Source: an uncultured Woeseiaceae bacterium
GTDB lineage: Bacteria > Pseudomonadota > Gammaproteobacteria > Steroidobacterales > Woeseiaceae
Length of the DNA: 64,000 nucleotides
Direction: 5' to 3'
NCBI GenBank assembly: GCA_905182415.1
Contig: CAJJBK010000009.1
Span: forward strand, 1 to 64,000
Made by a program: the position numbers and the translations under genes. This document shows positions 38,251 through 48,223 of the stretch, piece after piece (positions within the stretch are counted from its first letter, which is position 1; every line of letters starts with the position of its first letter). A model generated the notes under the pieces. It ran no database searches. It was not told the DNA's origin and was given only the letters and a program-made list of their open reading frames with translations.

Positions 38251-40359
38251 TTAAAACCTCATGTCAAAAGTTAAACCGACTTGACGTGGATCGCCACGTC
38301 GCGTGTAAAGCATATTAGGGAAGTCTGGTGGCTCATTACCGAAATAAAAACCTCGCACAGAAAAATCTTTATTCGTTAGATTTTTGCCCCACAATTGAAT
38401 CGACCAATTGTCTTTTTCGAAACCAAGGCGTGCATTCAGCAGTTCAAATGCCTTGGATTTTTGATTATGACTAACATCGAAATAAAACTCATCGCGTGCA
38501 GATGCAGATATCATCATGAATAAGCCAGAGGGGTATCGATATTCCCAACCGGTGCTCATAGTATATGTTGGTGCATGAGCTGCATCTCTGTCGTTTAGGT
38601 TGGTATCAGGACCAATATACTGTTCAATTTTAGCCCGAAGCAGTCCGCCATTAAAATATAACTCTATTCTATCATTTGGGATCCAGCGAACTTCCACCTC
38701 AGATCCAATTGACTTACCTATCGCTGCATTACCTGTATAGAAAACAAATGAAGATGGATCATTGGCGTACAATTGCATAGATGTTCTAATTTGCTGATCT
38801 TCACGACGATTATAAAAAAGTGAACCATTTAATCTAATACGCCCTTCATCCCAAATTGATTTAATACCAACTTCTATATTTATCAACTTTTCTTGATTAA
38901 ATTTACGCTGACCTTTTGGAACAACGCCCAAATTAAAACCCCCAGCTTTATAGCTTTGCGATAATGTGATGTACCCATTAAAATTATCAGAAATATTATT
39001 CATGTAAGTGACATCCCCTCCCGTCATGAATTCACTAGGTCCAATATCTAGCTTTTCCGTATCATTGTAATCCACACTTCTGTTTTCCATTCTCAAACCA
39101 AATGTCAGTAAACCGGATTCATTTACATTGAAATTTAGTTGCCCAAATAACGATAAGCTCGTCGCAGCATATTTACTTTCAAGAGAAGTGTTGAGAGAGT
39201 CCTGATAGACGTATATTGGATCATCATAAATACCGGTATTTTTTGAATCCAAGTCATCATTTAATTTTGATAGATGTAAACCAAGCAACCATTGTGATGC
39301 ATTGACAAAAGAACTGGTGCTCTCAGAAGAAATAAATCTAATTTCTTGAGAGACAGTCTGCCTTTTTCGATTATTTTTTGTTTCATAATCATAAGTAATT
39401 GGAGCCCAAGCTATATCATTACCCCAATCGGCATCAAAAGAAAAATCAATTTTTGAGTGAGCTAATGTTGTTACTGATTCAATAGTATAAGAATCAAATG
39501 CAGTATAAATGACCTTCATAGAGGCTCCGCTACTTCTTTGAACATCCTTGCCCGGCTTGTCAGATAACATCGTCATTGAATTATTGATTGAAAATGCGTC
39601 ATATCCGTCATTAATATCAACAAACATTGTAGTTAAATCAAATAACCAATCATCAGCTACGTTCCAAATTAGTTTTCCACGTAATGAGGTTTCTTCTCTT
39701 TGGTTTGTATTTTTTCGATTTAAAAATGCATTATCACGAAATCCATCACTTTGATGACGGTGAATACTGACGCGGTACTTTGCATTCTTAAGCATTTCTG
39801 TCGGACCACCAAAGGCAAGTCCAGCAGCAATTTCGTTATCCTCAGCTACTCTTAATTGGATTTTTCTAGAAAAATCCTCTGTAGGAGTAGCGCTCCGCAT
39901 GTAGATCAAACCTGCAAGTGCATTTGCTCCATATCTTCCACTTTGTGGTCCACGCAATACCTCAATTTGTTCAATATCAAATAGTGTTGCAATGGAACCA
40001 ATACCGCTGTAATCGATATCATCAATCAAAAAACCAACTGAAGGATTAGGAGCTCCTTGATATTGCTCTAATTCACCTATACCTCTTATTTGAAAATAAC
40101 GAGGACGATTTCCATCCCCAGACCAATTGAGATTGGGGATGGCATAGATTAAATCTTGGAAATGCTGAGTTGAGGATTTCTCAATAAAAACTTGATCCAA
40201 AACACTAATACTTGAGGGAATATTAAGTTCTGATCTTTCCCTAAAATCAGCAGTAACGGTGATCTCATCAATAGTTTCTTGAGCGAAAACCGAGTTCACT
40301 AACAATACGAAAATAATAAATGGTATAGCGGGCGATGTCACAGAATTCAATCTGGTCAT
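38251..40359 (-). CDS. TonB-dependent receptor, predicted thiamine/precursor uptake
   Basis: The 702-residue outer-membrane receptor has a signal peptide ending near VFAQ (residue 26), a TonB-box-like DEITVTA, a plug domain (about 40-150, with QIRGIGELEQYQGAPNPSVG and VLRGPQSGRYG), then a 22-strand-type barrel ending in TFDMRF with a terminal Phe. It is the first gene after the TPP riboswitch, whose 3' end contains its ribosome site, so it is repressed when TPP is plentiful. Energy comes from ExbBD-TonB encoded elsewhere. Confidence 0.93.
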   Translation of the reverse strand: MTRLNSVTSPAIPFIIFVLLVNSVFAQETIDEITVTADFRERSELNIPSSISVLDQVFIEKSSTQHFQDLIYAIPNLNWSGDGNRPRYFQIRGIGELEQYQGAPNPSVGFLIDDIDYSGIGSIATLFDIEQIEVLRGPQSGRYGANALAGLIYMRSATPTEDFSRKIQLRVAEDNEIAAGLAFGGPTEMLKNAKYRVSIHRHQSDGFRDNAFLNRKNTNQREETSLRGKLIWNVADDWLFDLTTMFVDINDGYDAFSINNSMTMLSDKPGKDVQRSSGASMKVIYTAFDSYTIESVTTLAHSKIDFSFDADWGNDIAWAPITYDYETKNNRKRQTVSQEIRFISSESTSSFVNASQWLLGLHLSKLNDDLDSKNTGIYDDPIYVYQDSLNTSLESKYAATSLSLFGQLNFNVNESGLLTFGLRMENRSVDYNDTEKLDIGPSEFMTGGDVTYMNNISDNFNGYITLSQSYKAGGFNLGVVPKGQRKFNQEKLINIEVGIKSIWDEGRIRLNGSLFYNRREDQQIRTSMQLYANDPSSFVFYTGNAAIGKSIGSEVEVRWIPNDRIELYFNGGLLRAKIEQYIGPDTNLNDRDAAHAPTYTMSTGWEYRYPSGLFMMISASARDEFYFDVSHNQKSKAFELLNARLGFEKDNWSIQLWGKNLTNKDFSVRGFYFGNEPPDFPNMLYTRRGDPRQVGLTFDMRF

Positions 40360-40368
40360 ATTATATAT

Positions 40369-40478
40369 CCTCTTCCTACGCCGGTATTATCCGGGTCAGG
40401 TTCTAAGGGTTCTCGATATAATATTTCCCATGAAATATCACGAATCTCAGATCCAATGGATCACCCCTGATGGAATAT
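40369..40478 (-). ncRNA. TPP riboswitch (THI element)
   Basis: The minus strand reads CAGGGGTG near the 5' end, then CTGAGA, a variable hairpin, CCCTTAGAACCTGA, then CCGGATAATACCGGCGTAGG. These are the conserved TPP-aptamer blocks in the right order and spacing. The final strand GTAGGAAGAGG contains the Shine-Dalgarno sequence about 10 bases before the TonB-receptor ATG. Ligand binding should close P1 and block translation. Confidence 0.95.
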
Positions 40479-40516
40479 GGATCTTAAACAGAAAAAAAAA
40501 TATATTCAATAATAAA

Positions 40517-41383
40517 TTAGGGCTCTAAACGTTTAATTAAACTTGATGTATCAAATCGTTTACCGCCAAGACTTTCGACCTCTTTATAATACTCATTCAC
40601 CAGAGCAGTTACCTTTATATTAGCATCAACTCGATTAGCTTCATCCAATGCGATTTCAAGATCTTTGCGCATCCATTCCACTGCAAAACCAAATTCAAAT
40701 TCATCATCTATCATAGTTTGCCATCGATTTTCCATTTGCCATGATTGAGCTGCCCCTTTTGAGATGGCATTAATTACAGCTTTAATATCTAATTTTTCGC
40801 GCTTAGCAAAATGCAATCCTTCTGCTAAGCCCTGAACCAAACCAGCGATACAAATCTGATTGACCATTTTAGCCTTCTGACCTGAACCAACCCCTCCTAT
40901 TAATGTACAAGCTTTTGCGTAGCTATTCATGACAGGGCTAGCTTCAGAAAAGGTTGATTCTTCACCACCCACCATAATAGTCAATTGCCCAGATTCAGCA
41001 CCAGCCTGTCCACCAGATAGTGGCGCATCTAAAAAAAAGCCTTCTGCATTAGTTATATTATTATCCAAATCTTCAGCGAGTACGGAGGATGCAGTAGTAT
41101 GATCAACTATGATTGCGTTTTTTTTAAGGCCATGGATTGCACCATTAGGTCCTAATATGACTTGTCTCACATCATCGTCATTGCCCACACAAGTAAATAT
41201 AATATCAGCATTTTTTGCCGCTTCTAGAGGCGAGATCGCAAAAACTCCATTGAATTCCTCACACCATTTTTTGGCCTTACTTTCAGTCCGATTAAAAACA
41301 GTAACGTGGTAGCCGGCTTTTGCAAGAAAACCAGCCATGGGGTAACCCATCACTCCCAATCCAATAAAAGATAATTTCATCAA
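40517..41383 (-). CDS. 3-hydroxyisobutyrate dehydrogenase-family oxidoreductase
   Basis: The 288-residue NAD(P)-dependent beta-hydroxyacid dehydrogenase has the N-terminal FIGLGVMGYPMAGFLAKAG, substrate-binding DAPLSGGQAGAESG and the catalytic Lys region GQKAKMVNQI. Substrates in the family include 3-hydroxyisobutyrate and tartronate semialdehyde. With two crotonases upstream, valine-type branched-acyl breakdown is possible. Last gene of the leftward acyl-CoA operon. Confidence 0.87.
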   Translation of the reverse strand: MMKLSFIGLGVMGYPMAGFLAKAGYHVTVFNRTESKAKKWCEEFNGVFAISPLEAAKNADIIFTCVGNDDDVRQVILGPNGAIHGLKKNAIIVDHTTASSVLAEDLDNNITNAEGFFLDAPLSGGQAGAESGQLTIMVGGEESTFSEASPVMNSYAKACTLIGGVGSGQKAKMVNQICIAGLVQGLAEGLHFAKREKLDIKAVINAISKGAAQSWQMENRWQTMIDDEFEFGFAVEWMRKDLEIALDEANRVDANIKVTALVNEYYKEVESLGGKRFDTSSLIKRLEP

Positions 41384-41409
41384 GTTAACTTCTCCAGTAA
41401 AAAATATAT

Positions 41410-42210
41410 TTAATTGCCATTAAATTTTGGCTCTCTTTTCTTAATAAAAGCTTCGACTCCTTCCTTAAAGTCATTTGAATTTATCAATTTTTGTTGGGTC
41501 GGTACTTCTATGTCATAAGTTTCGGACCAAGAATGACTTGCAGCATATCTCATAATTTTTTTAGTAGCTGTAACTGACAATGGTGCTCTTTTAGCAATAC
41601 GCCTTGCCCATGCTAATGTCTCTAAAAAAAGATCTTCTGCTGGTACACATTTATTCGCTAAGCCGTATTCAACACAATATTTTGCGTCAATTCTCTCAGC
41701 TTCTATACATACCTGAAAAGCTTTGCGATAACCAAGTTGATGAACTAAAAACCAGTTCATTCCTCCATCAGGAGCTAGAGAAATAGAAGTAAAAGGAGCA
41801 AGTAGAAAAGCATCATCGCTCATGATCATTAAATCACAACATAATGCTAGGGATAAGCCTATGCCTGCAGCAGATCCGTGTACAGAGGCAATAACAGGTA
41901 TATTGATATCGCTGATTAAATTAAAAATAGGGCGATACTCATTATTGAGCACCTCTTCAAGAGATTTTTGAGCATCATCGGTATCTTTTAGATCGGCACC
42001 AGCACTAAAATTTCTCCCATTACCGTTAATTATAATTGCTCTAATATCATCTGCCAAAACCGCTTTTTTTAATGCGAGCAACAACTCAGATCGTAATTCA
42101 GCATTAAAAGAATTCATCGCTTCTGGACGATTTATACTAATTATTACCACCGATTCATCTTGACTGTAATTTACGGTTTTAAATTGTTCTTTCTTGATTT
42201 TTAATGCCAT
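41410..42210 (-). CDS. Enoyl-CoA hydratase/isomerase-family protein
   Basis: The 266-residue crotonase-fold protein has FSAGADLKD for the CoA/oxyanion hole, SVHGSAAGIGLSLALCCDL and FTSISLAPDGG. The second catalytic position after LAPDGG is Asp rather than Glu at the exact site, so isomerase, hydratase or hydrolase activity is open. It follows the other crotonase gene by 19 bases. The two share only family-level similarity. Confidence 0.87.
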   Translation of the reverse strand: MALKIKKEQFKTVNYSQDESVVIISINRPEAMNSFNAELRSELLLALKKAVLADDIRAIIINGNGRNFSAGADLKDTDDAQKSLEEVLNNEYRPIFNLISDINIPVIASVHGSAAGIGLSLALCCDLMIMSDDAFLLAPFTSISLAPDGGMNWFLVHQLGYRKAFQVCIEAERIDAKYCVEYGLANKCVPAEDLFLETLAWARRIAKRAPLSVTATKKIMRYAASHSWSETYDIEVPTQQKLINSNDFKEGVEAFIKKREPKFNGN

Positions 42211-42229
42211 TTTAAAATACCAATCTTTT

Positions 42230-43033
42230 TTACAACTTTGAATTCAAAAAATCTGGCTTAGCACCCGATAACGATGATTTAACCGCTTCCATTTGATTGC
42301 TTCCTGACATTATCTGTAATTGTAATTGCGCTTCAAGATCGAGTGAAAATTCATCATTTTTATGCCATGTTTGATAAAATAAGCGCTTGATAGAACGAAT
42401 AGCATCTGGTGATTTATTTGCAATTTTTTTAGCCAATGCTCTTGCCTTTTCCAACGGCTTTTCATCGATAGCAGTAATTAAACCCTTACTAAAAGCCTCG
42501 TTTGCATCCAAAATTTCTGCGGTCATTGCCATTTCTAATGCTTTATCTATGTTCATCAAATAAGGTAATGATGTAGTCATTGCCATATCAGGAATAATAC
42601 CCCACTTAATTTCCATAATTGATAGTTTCGCATTCTCCTTGGCATAACGAATATCAGCACCTAAAGCAATTTGAAGCCCACCACCATAAATCGCGCCATG
42701 CAATACTGCAATTACCGGAACAGGTATTTCACGCCAAACATAAGCAGCGCTTTGGTAATAATTAGCTAACGATGAATCTCGACGTTTCATTTTTTCGTTA
42801 AAATCATGAGCCAAACCTTCACCAGCAAACATTGATAGATCAATACCAGCACAAAAACTATCTCCTGCTCCATGAAGAATAACCGCTCTTATCAAATCAT
42901 CTTGAGCTATCTGATCACCTACCCTAAGGATCGCCTCAAACATTTCATGATCTAAGGCATTATGTTTATCTGCTCGATTTAATTTAACTTCAGCAACATT
43001 ATCTTCAATATAAAAACTGATTCTCTCGTTCAT
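42230..43033 (-). CDS. Enoyl-CoA hydratase/isomerase-family protein
   Basis: The 267-residue crotonase-fold protein has DSFCAGIDLSMF for the oxyanion hole, VLHGAIYGGGLQIALGADIR, and MEIKWGIIPDMAMTTSLPYLM, where the usual catalytic Glu is replaced by an Asp-containing segment. This resembles many crotonases of uncertain reaction. It lies mid-operon between the APH-like kinase and the second crotonase. Confidence 0.87.
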   Translation of the reverse strand: MNERISFYIEDNVAEVKLNRADKHNALDHEMFEAILRVGDQIAQDDLIRAVILHGAGDSFCAGIDLSMFAGEGLAHDFNEKMKRRDSSLANYYQSAAYVWREIPVPVIAVLHGAIYGGGLQIALGADIRYAKENAKLSIMEIKWGIIPDMAMTTSLPYLMNIDKALEMAMTAEILDANEAFSKGLITAIDEKPLEKARALAKKIANKSPDAIRSIKRLFYQTWHKNDEFSLDLEAQLQLQIMSGSNQMEAVKSSLSGAKPDFLNSKL

Positions 43034-43078
43034 TATTTACCCTAAAAACTTTAATCAAAATTACGTTTATAGTTTATA

Positions 43079-44152
43079 TCATACCTTTACTTTGGTGGCA
43101 TAACTCGACCCTATTTTTGCCAAAGGCTCAACTGCTTTTACGATCTTTGTTGCTTCTGAGCTGGCTGCAGTTCCGTCCCTTACTCTGCCTGCGATACCTT
43201 GTAATATTGCAGCAATGCGAAAAAAATTATAGGCAGAATAAAATTCTCGATCAGGCAAACCATTAGATCTCCCTGTTCTTTCACAGTATTTCTCTATGTA
43301 TTTTTCTTCATCAGGAATACCTAATTCCCTAAGGTTTCTTCCATATAATCCGGAAGATCCAATCCCCACATCGGGCATCTGCCATGCCAATAAATTATAG
43401 GTAAAATCACCCAAAGGATTTCCGATGGTTGATAACTCCCAATCCAATACTCCAATTATTTTAGGTTCTGTAGGATGAATGATTAAGTTATCTAAACGAT
43501 AATCGCCATGAACAACAGAGATTGATTCTTCTTTTGGAATATTTTCTGGTAGCCATGATATTAAAAAATCCATCTCAGGAATAGATTGAATTTCTGATGC
43601 CCTATATTGCTTCGACCAACGCGAAACTTGACGGCTAAAATAATTACCGGCTCTACCAAAATCTGATAAGCCTAAAGCCTTATAATCATAATTATGAAGT
43701 TTTGCTACCACCCTATTGATATCATCATATATAGCTGCTCTTTCGTCATGACTGCTCTGCGGCATATCAAGATCCCAAAATACACGGCCTTCTATAAACT
43801 CCATCACATAGAACACAGTGCCTATAATTGAATCATCTTCGCAGTATAAATACGGTTTTGGTACGGGAAATTTCAACTGATTTAATGCAGCAATCACACG
43901 GTATTCTCGATCAACTGCATGGGCGGATTTAAGTAAATTGCCTGGAGGTTTTTTCCTAAGGACGTATTTTTTATCTGGCGTTTTTAGTAAATAAGTTGGA
44001 TTGGATTGACCGCCCTTGAATTGTTTTATCACGAGCGGCCCCCGATAATCGCTCAAATAAGAACAAAGAAACTCATTCAAGCGATCCAAATCTAACTTAT
44101 GAGCTTCATTCACATCTTTTGTGCCTTCAAATCTATTTTGACGATCACTCAT
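43079..44152 (-). CDS. Acyl-CoA-dehydrogenase-associated phosphotransferase (ACAD10-like)
   Basis: The 357-residue APH-fold protein has NPTYLLKTPDKKYVLRKKPPG in the N-lobe, Brenner motif VVHGDYRLDNLI and metal motif VLDWELSTIGNPLGD. This is the bacterial form of the ACAD10/11 N-terminal kinase, which phosphorylates 4-hydroxyacyl-CoAs. Its setting with crotonases, an SDR and a dehydrogenase fits hydroxy-fatty-acid breakdown. Confidence 0.87.
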   Translation of the reverse strand: MSDRQNRFEGTKDVNEAHKLDLDRLNEFLCSYLSDYRGPLVIKQFKGGQSNPTYLLKTPDKKYVLRKKPPGNLLKSAHAVDREYRVIAALNQLKFPVPKPYLYCEDDSIIGTVFYVMEFIEGRVFWDLDMPQSSHDERAAIYDDINRVVAKLHNYDYKALGLSDFGRAGNYFSRQVSRWSKQYRASEIQSIPEMDFLISWLPENIPKEESISVVHGDYRLDNLIIHPTEPKIIGVLDWELSTIGNPLGDFTYNLLAWQMPDVGIGSSGLYGRNLRELGIPDEEKYIEKYCERTGRSNGLPDREFYSAYNFFRIAAILQGIAGRVRDGTAASSEATKIVKAVEPLAKIGSSYATKVKV

Positions 44153-44160
44153 TTAATAAT

Positions 44161-44985
44161 TCAATCCAAGAAAAAATCAGGCATGAGATCAATGCCGGGC
44201 TCTATGGAATAATGTTCAAGATCTTCCATCCCAGTATCCATTAGCACCTCATCATCTATACAAAAATGACCAGTGAAGGTTGAACTTTTTTTGGTTAAAA
44301 TAATATAAGCAGCATCGGCCATAATATCCGGTTTTCGCGAGTGCTTTATCATCTCATCACCGCCCAGTAAATTTTTTACAGCGGCTGTTGCAATTGCAGT
44401 TCTTGGCCACAAGGCATTGACTGCTATTCCTTGTTCTTTGAATTCAGCCGCCATACCTAAAACACACATACTCATCCCATATTTAGCAATGGTATATGCA
44501 CTGTGAGGTCCGAACCACCGAGGATTTAAATTTAATGGTGGCGATAAATTAAGAATATGTGGATTCTCTGATTTCATTAAATAAGGAATACAAGTTTGTG
44601 ATACCAAAAAAGTACCTCTGGTATTAACTTGTTGCATTAAATCAAATCTTTTCATGGGAGTTTGCATGGTTGGTGTCAGAGAAATAGCACTCGCATTATT
44701 AATACAAATATCAATACCTCCAAATTCTTTCACACCAGCCTCTACCGCTGACTGAACTTGCTCATCTGAACGAATATCACAAATCAACGGCAGAGCTTTT
44801 CCACCAGCTTCTTTGATTTCTTCTGCGGCGGAATAGATGGTTCCAGGTAAAGTCGGATGCGGTTCTGCCGTCTTCGCAGCGATTATAATATTTGCACCAT
44901 CTTCAGCAGCACGCTTGGCAATTGCAAGCCCTATGCCCCTACTACCGCCAGAAATAAAGACAGTTTTATCTTTTAAATCGATCAT
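44161..44985 (-). CDS. Short-chain dehydrogenase, HSDL2-like
   Basis: The 274-residue SDR has the cofactor motif GGSRGIGLAIAKRAA (14-28), NNAS and the active-site SAYTIAKYGMS (Tyr-x-x-x-Lys as YTIAK). The sequence AAKTAEPHPTLPGTIYSAAEEI after the first strand is characteristic of hydroxysteroid dehydrogenase-like protein 2. Its role in the operon is probably oxidation of a lipid hydroxyl group. Confidence 0.88.
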   Translation of the reverse strand: MIDLKDKTVFISGGSRGIGLAIAKRAAEDGANIIIAAKTAEPHPTLPGTIYSAAEEIKEAGGKALPLICDIRSDEQVQSAVEAGVKEFGGIDICINNASAISLTPTMQTPMKRFDLMQQVNTRGTFLVSQTCIPYLMKSENPHILNLSPPLNLNPRWFGPHSAYTIAKYGMSMCVLGMAAEFKEQGIAVNALWPRTAIATAAVKNLLGGDEMIKHSRKPDIMADAAYIILTKKSSTFTGHFCIDDEVLMDTGMEDLEHYSIEPGIDLMPDFFLD

Positions 44986-45008
44986 TTTTTACCCTTTTAA
45001 TAATTAAA

Positions 45009-45851
45009 TTATTCATTTTCAAGTTCAATCCAAATATCTTTCACCCAACGTCTTATTGTTAGTGCTTCTTCCCATCGATCTGATAATTCTTTTTGATTCT
45101 TGTCAGTTATAGCATAAGGTCTTGGCCCTAGTTCGCATAAAAAAATTAGTGTGGCATCTGCATTATTTCTTTTGCGCCACATTCTTATTCCTTCTCTCCA
45201 CCATGTTTTAAATTGATTTACCCAATCTTTGTGCTGTGGAAAGTCTATTTGGATCTGAATCTGCTCACGATTCGCAATTCGTCCTTGGAAACAATCTGAT
45301 CTCTCAAGTACATTGTTTATGAAAACCTCATCTCGTTTTGGAAGCGGTAACCTTAATTCTCTATCAATTACAAAATGTGATAAGTCAGCACATAATCTCA
45401 TTTCTGGAACCAAATCCATTAACTGCAATGTAAAAAATAGATCATTCAAAAGGCCGTCACGATGTGTTTCAAAAAGAATATTAATATCATTTTCATTGGC
45501 CTCCTTTAGCCAAGCTTTAACACAGGAAACTGCATCTTCTGGCTTAAGGGGCATAATGCCGCTTATAATATTTATTAATGGTGCATTGAGACGTTTTGCC
45601 ATTCTCATCAATGGTTTCATATCAGATGGCTTTAAAGGAAAAGCATTGATCATGCACCCAAGGTTAAATTCATCGTATAAATTATGAACTTCTTGGAAAT
45701 CATCTATTTCATCTAAAGTTAAATCAAGACACAAACCGTCATATCCAGCATTTTTCGCTTTCTCGAAATTATATCTTAAAGAGGGCTCATCTTTATCTGG
45801 ATCGCGTTGCTCCATCCCCCAGAGTGATTGATAAATTTTAAGTTGCTGCAA
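45009..45851 (-). CDS. TIM-barrel protein, xylose-isomerase-like fold
   Basis: The 280-residue protein resembles the sugar-phosphate isomerase/epimerase (AP endonuclease 2) superfamily: NAGYDGLCLDL, then INIISGIMPL, ILFETHRD with an acid/His pair, and LCADLSHFVIDREL. The metal-binding pattern is plausible, but the substrate is not known. It lies between the desaturase and the SDR in the same operon. Confidence 0.72.
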   Translation of the reverse strand: MQQLKIYQSLWGMEQRDPDKDEPSLRYNFEKAKNAGYDGLCLDLTLDEIDDFQEVHNLYDEFNLGCMINAFPLKPSDMKPLMRMAKRLNAPLINIISGIMPLKPEDAVSCVKAWLKEANENDINILFETHRDGLLNDLFFTLQLMDLVPEMRLCADLSHFVIDRELRLPLPKRDEVFINNVLERSDCFQGRIANREQIQIQIDFPQHKDWVNQFKTWWREGIRMWRKRNNADATLIFLCELGPRPYAITDKNQKELSDRWEEALTIRRWVKDIWIELENE

Positions 45852-45870
45852 TTTATGACCTTACAATGCT

Positions 45871-46896
45871 TTAAAATGGAGTCAAAAATGATGCCGCATT
45901 ACCGCCTGATACTTCTGCTTTTCGTGCTGCAATTAAATAATCATTTCCAGCTGGCGAGTCTTCGTTATGATTGTCGATAATACGATTCACACGTTGTTTA
46001 TGAAAAATCTTTAATTGAGCAGAGAAAGGCACATGACGTTTTGAATTTTCCCCAAATAATTCTTTATGCTTAGCGGGAAGTTGATACCAAGGAATCGACA
46101 TATCTGAATGATGCGCATTGTGAAATCCGAAATTTAAAGTTACCCAATTTAAAAATGGAATACTCATTGATATAGGATTACTAAAAGTATGCTCTTGCTC
46201 CCAACTAAAATCACCTTTTCGAGGAGATCTTTCTTTGCTGAATAGAGTTAAGTTATAACTATAATCATGCTGGATGCTATCCATAAATCTTAATACTGTC
46301 ATCATTATTAAGTAGGCTAATATATAGAAGAAAGCGACTTTCGGATAATATATTGTGAGCACTAAAAATAAAGATCCTCTTGTTGTTATGACAAATAAAT
46401 TTCTTTTTCTTTGATTGCGTCTTTTCGGAATAACAAATGAAGTAAAAACCATAATAAAATGCATTATTAGGTCATGTGCTGGTATATAAAACCATTCTAG
46501 AATTTGAGTTAATTTCAATACACGGGGATGCTTCCTAAAGAACTCCTCATAATCAAACCAAACTACATCATCGTTATCAACATGATGACGGAAATGCTTA
46601 TATCTAATGTCTTCGTATGTCCCATAAGAAGCTCCACAAATCCACACTAAGAACTTGCCGAAATAAGTATTGTGCTGCATTTTTTTAAAAACTAAGTTAT
46701 GTGCACATTCATGAACCAAGTAGGCCGCTATAACCATTCCATGAGCTAATAATATTATTGAGGCGAAATTTACGACTAAAGATTCATGGAATAAACCATA
46801 AAAACTGAGAGTATAGGCAGTTATCGCATAACAAAATGCTCCACCATTATAAGTGAGGCTTTGCGTATTAAAACTATTCTTAGTGATTTTCAACAT
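45871..46896 (-). CDS. Membrane fatty-acid desaturase-family protein
   Basis: The 341-residue integral membrane di-iron protein has three His boxes: HECAHN (first), HFRHH (second) and HNAHH (third). Hydrophobic segments precede box 1 and lie between boxes 2 and 3. It desaturates or hydroxylates an acyl chain; regiospecificity is not readable. First gene of the operon that runs down to 40517, suggesting a link between a modified lipid and acyl-CoA processing. Confidence 0.88.
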   Translation of the reverse strand: MLKITKNSFNTQSLTYNGGAFCYAITAYTLSFYGLFHESLVVNFASIILLAHGMVIAAYLVHECAHNLVFKKMQHNTYFGKFLVWICGASYGTYEDIRYKHFRHHVDNDDVVWFDYEEFFRKHPRVLKLTQILEWFYIPAHDLIMHFIMVFTSFVIPKRRNQRKRNLFVITTRGSLFLVLTIYYPKVAFFYILAYLIMMTVLRFMDSIQHDYSYNLTLFSKERSPRKGDFSWEQEHTFSNPISMSIPFLNWVTLNFGFHNAHHSDMSIPWYQLPAKHKELFGENSKRHVPFSAQLKIFHKQRVNRIIDNHNEDSPAGNDYLIAARKAEVSGGNAASFLTPF

Positions 46897-47024
46897 ATGA
46901 GTTCAAATAATAACAGTCAAATCAGAACTCAGCCATAGATTATGAATATAAAAAATCATTTTATTTAGCTGTAATTTCCATAAATTCTCCTTATAATCAG
47001 TCAGTAAATCGAAATTAGGAATAA

Positions 47025-47366
<342 letters not shown>

Positions 47367-47383
47367 ATTATCTGGCCAATAAA

Positions 47384-48190
47384 ATGATTTCAAGATTAAT
47401 AATTATTATAACAGTGTCTTTATTCTTTGCCTCAACTTATTCGCAAGCAGCAAATAATCAAGAAAAACGCGTCATGGATGCAACAGACATAATCGATCAA
47501 ATTCTTCGAATACCCGAACAATCGGTACCCCCCGCCTTACTATCAAGGGCTTATGCAATTGCAGTATTTCCAAATGTGCTTAAAGTGGGTGCAATTCTAG
47601 GGATAAGAAGAGGAAAAGGTATTATTGTAATTCGTAATGAAGATAACTCATGGAGCAATCCAGCATTTATAACTCTTACAGGTGGTAGCTTAGGACTTCA
47701 AGTCGGCGCTCAATCAACGGACAGTATCCTTGTATTCAAGACACGCAAAGGTGTCGATGGAATTAGTAATGGAAAATTAACTCTTGGAGCGGATGCTTCA
47801 ATAGCTGCTGGTCCAATTGGCAGACATACAGCCGCAGCAACTGATTTAAGGTTCAATGCAGAAATATATTCGTATTCTAGGAGCAGAGGTTTATTTGTTG
47901 GTGTATCTCTTGAAGGTGCAACTCTGACAATGGATCGACGGAGTAATGCTAATTTTTATAGCTCTACAAGTATAACACCCGATCAAATATTTAATGCGAC
48001 CGGTAATGCTGCGCCCATGACGGCCAATACATTTATTCAAAAATTAACAGCACAAACCCATCAACTCCCTATAAAGCCTAGCATGGACAATAATTCCAAT
48101 CAAAATGATCCGGATACCCAAACCTATCGATTGAGCGATATATTTGCCCCAAAATATAAAAAAGAAGAACTGATTCTAGAATATAACTAA
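47384..48190 (+). CDS. SYLF-domain lipid-binding protein, secreted
   Basis: The 268-residue protein has a signal peptide (about 1-23) and a SYLF/Ysc84 domain: LLSRAYAIAVFPNVLKVGAI, GGSLGLQVGAQSTD, and SRSRGLFVGVSLEGATL. Family members bind phosphoinositides or phospholipids. Periplasmic versions are common in Gram-negatives and poorly understood. The C-terminal tail from about 225 is low-complexity and polar. It follows P-II by 17 bases. Confidence 0.85.
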   Translation: MISRLIIIITVSLFFASTYSQAANNQEKRVMDATDIIDQILRIPEQSVPPALLSRAYAIAVFPNVLKVGAILGIRRGKGIIVIRNEDNSWSNPAFITLTGGSLGLQVGAQSTDSILVFKTRKGVDGISNGKLTLGADASIAAGPIGRHTAAATDLRFNAEIYSYSRSRGLFVGVSLEGATLTMDRRSNANFYSSTSITPDQIFNATGNAAPMTANTFIQKLTAQTHQLPIKPSMDNNSNQNDPDTQTYRLSDIFAPKYKKEELILEYN

Positions 48191-48223
48191 TTACGAGCTC
48201 AATATTAGTTAAATATCTCATCT

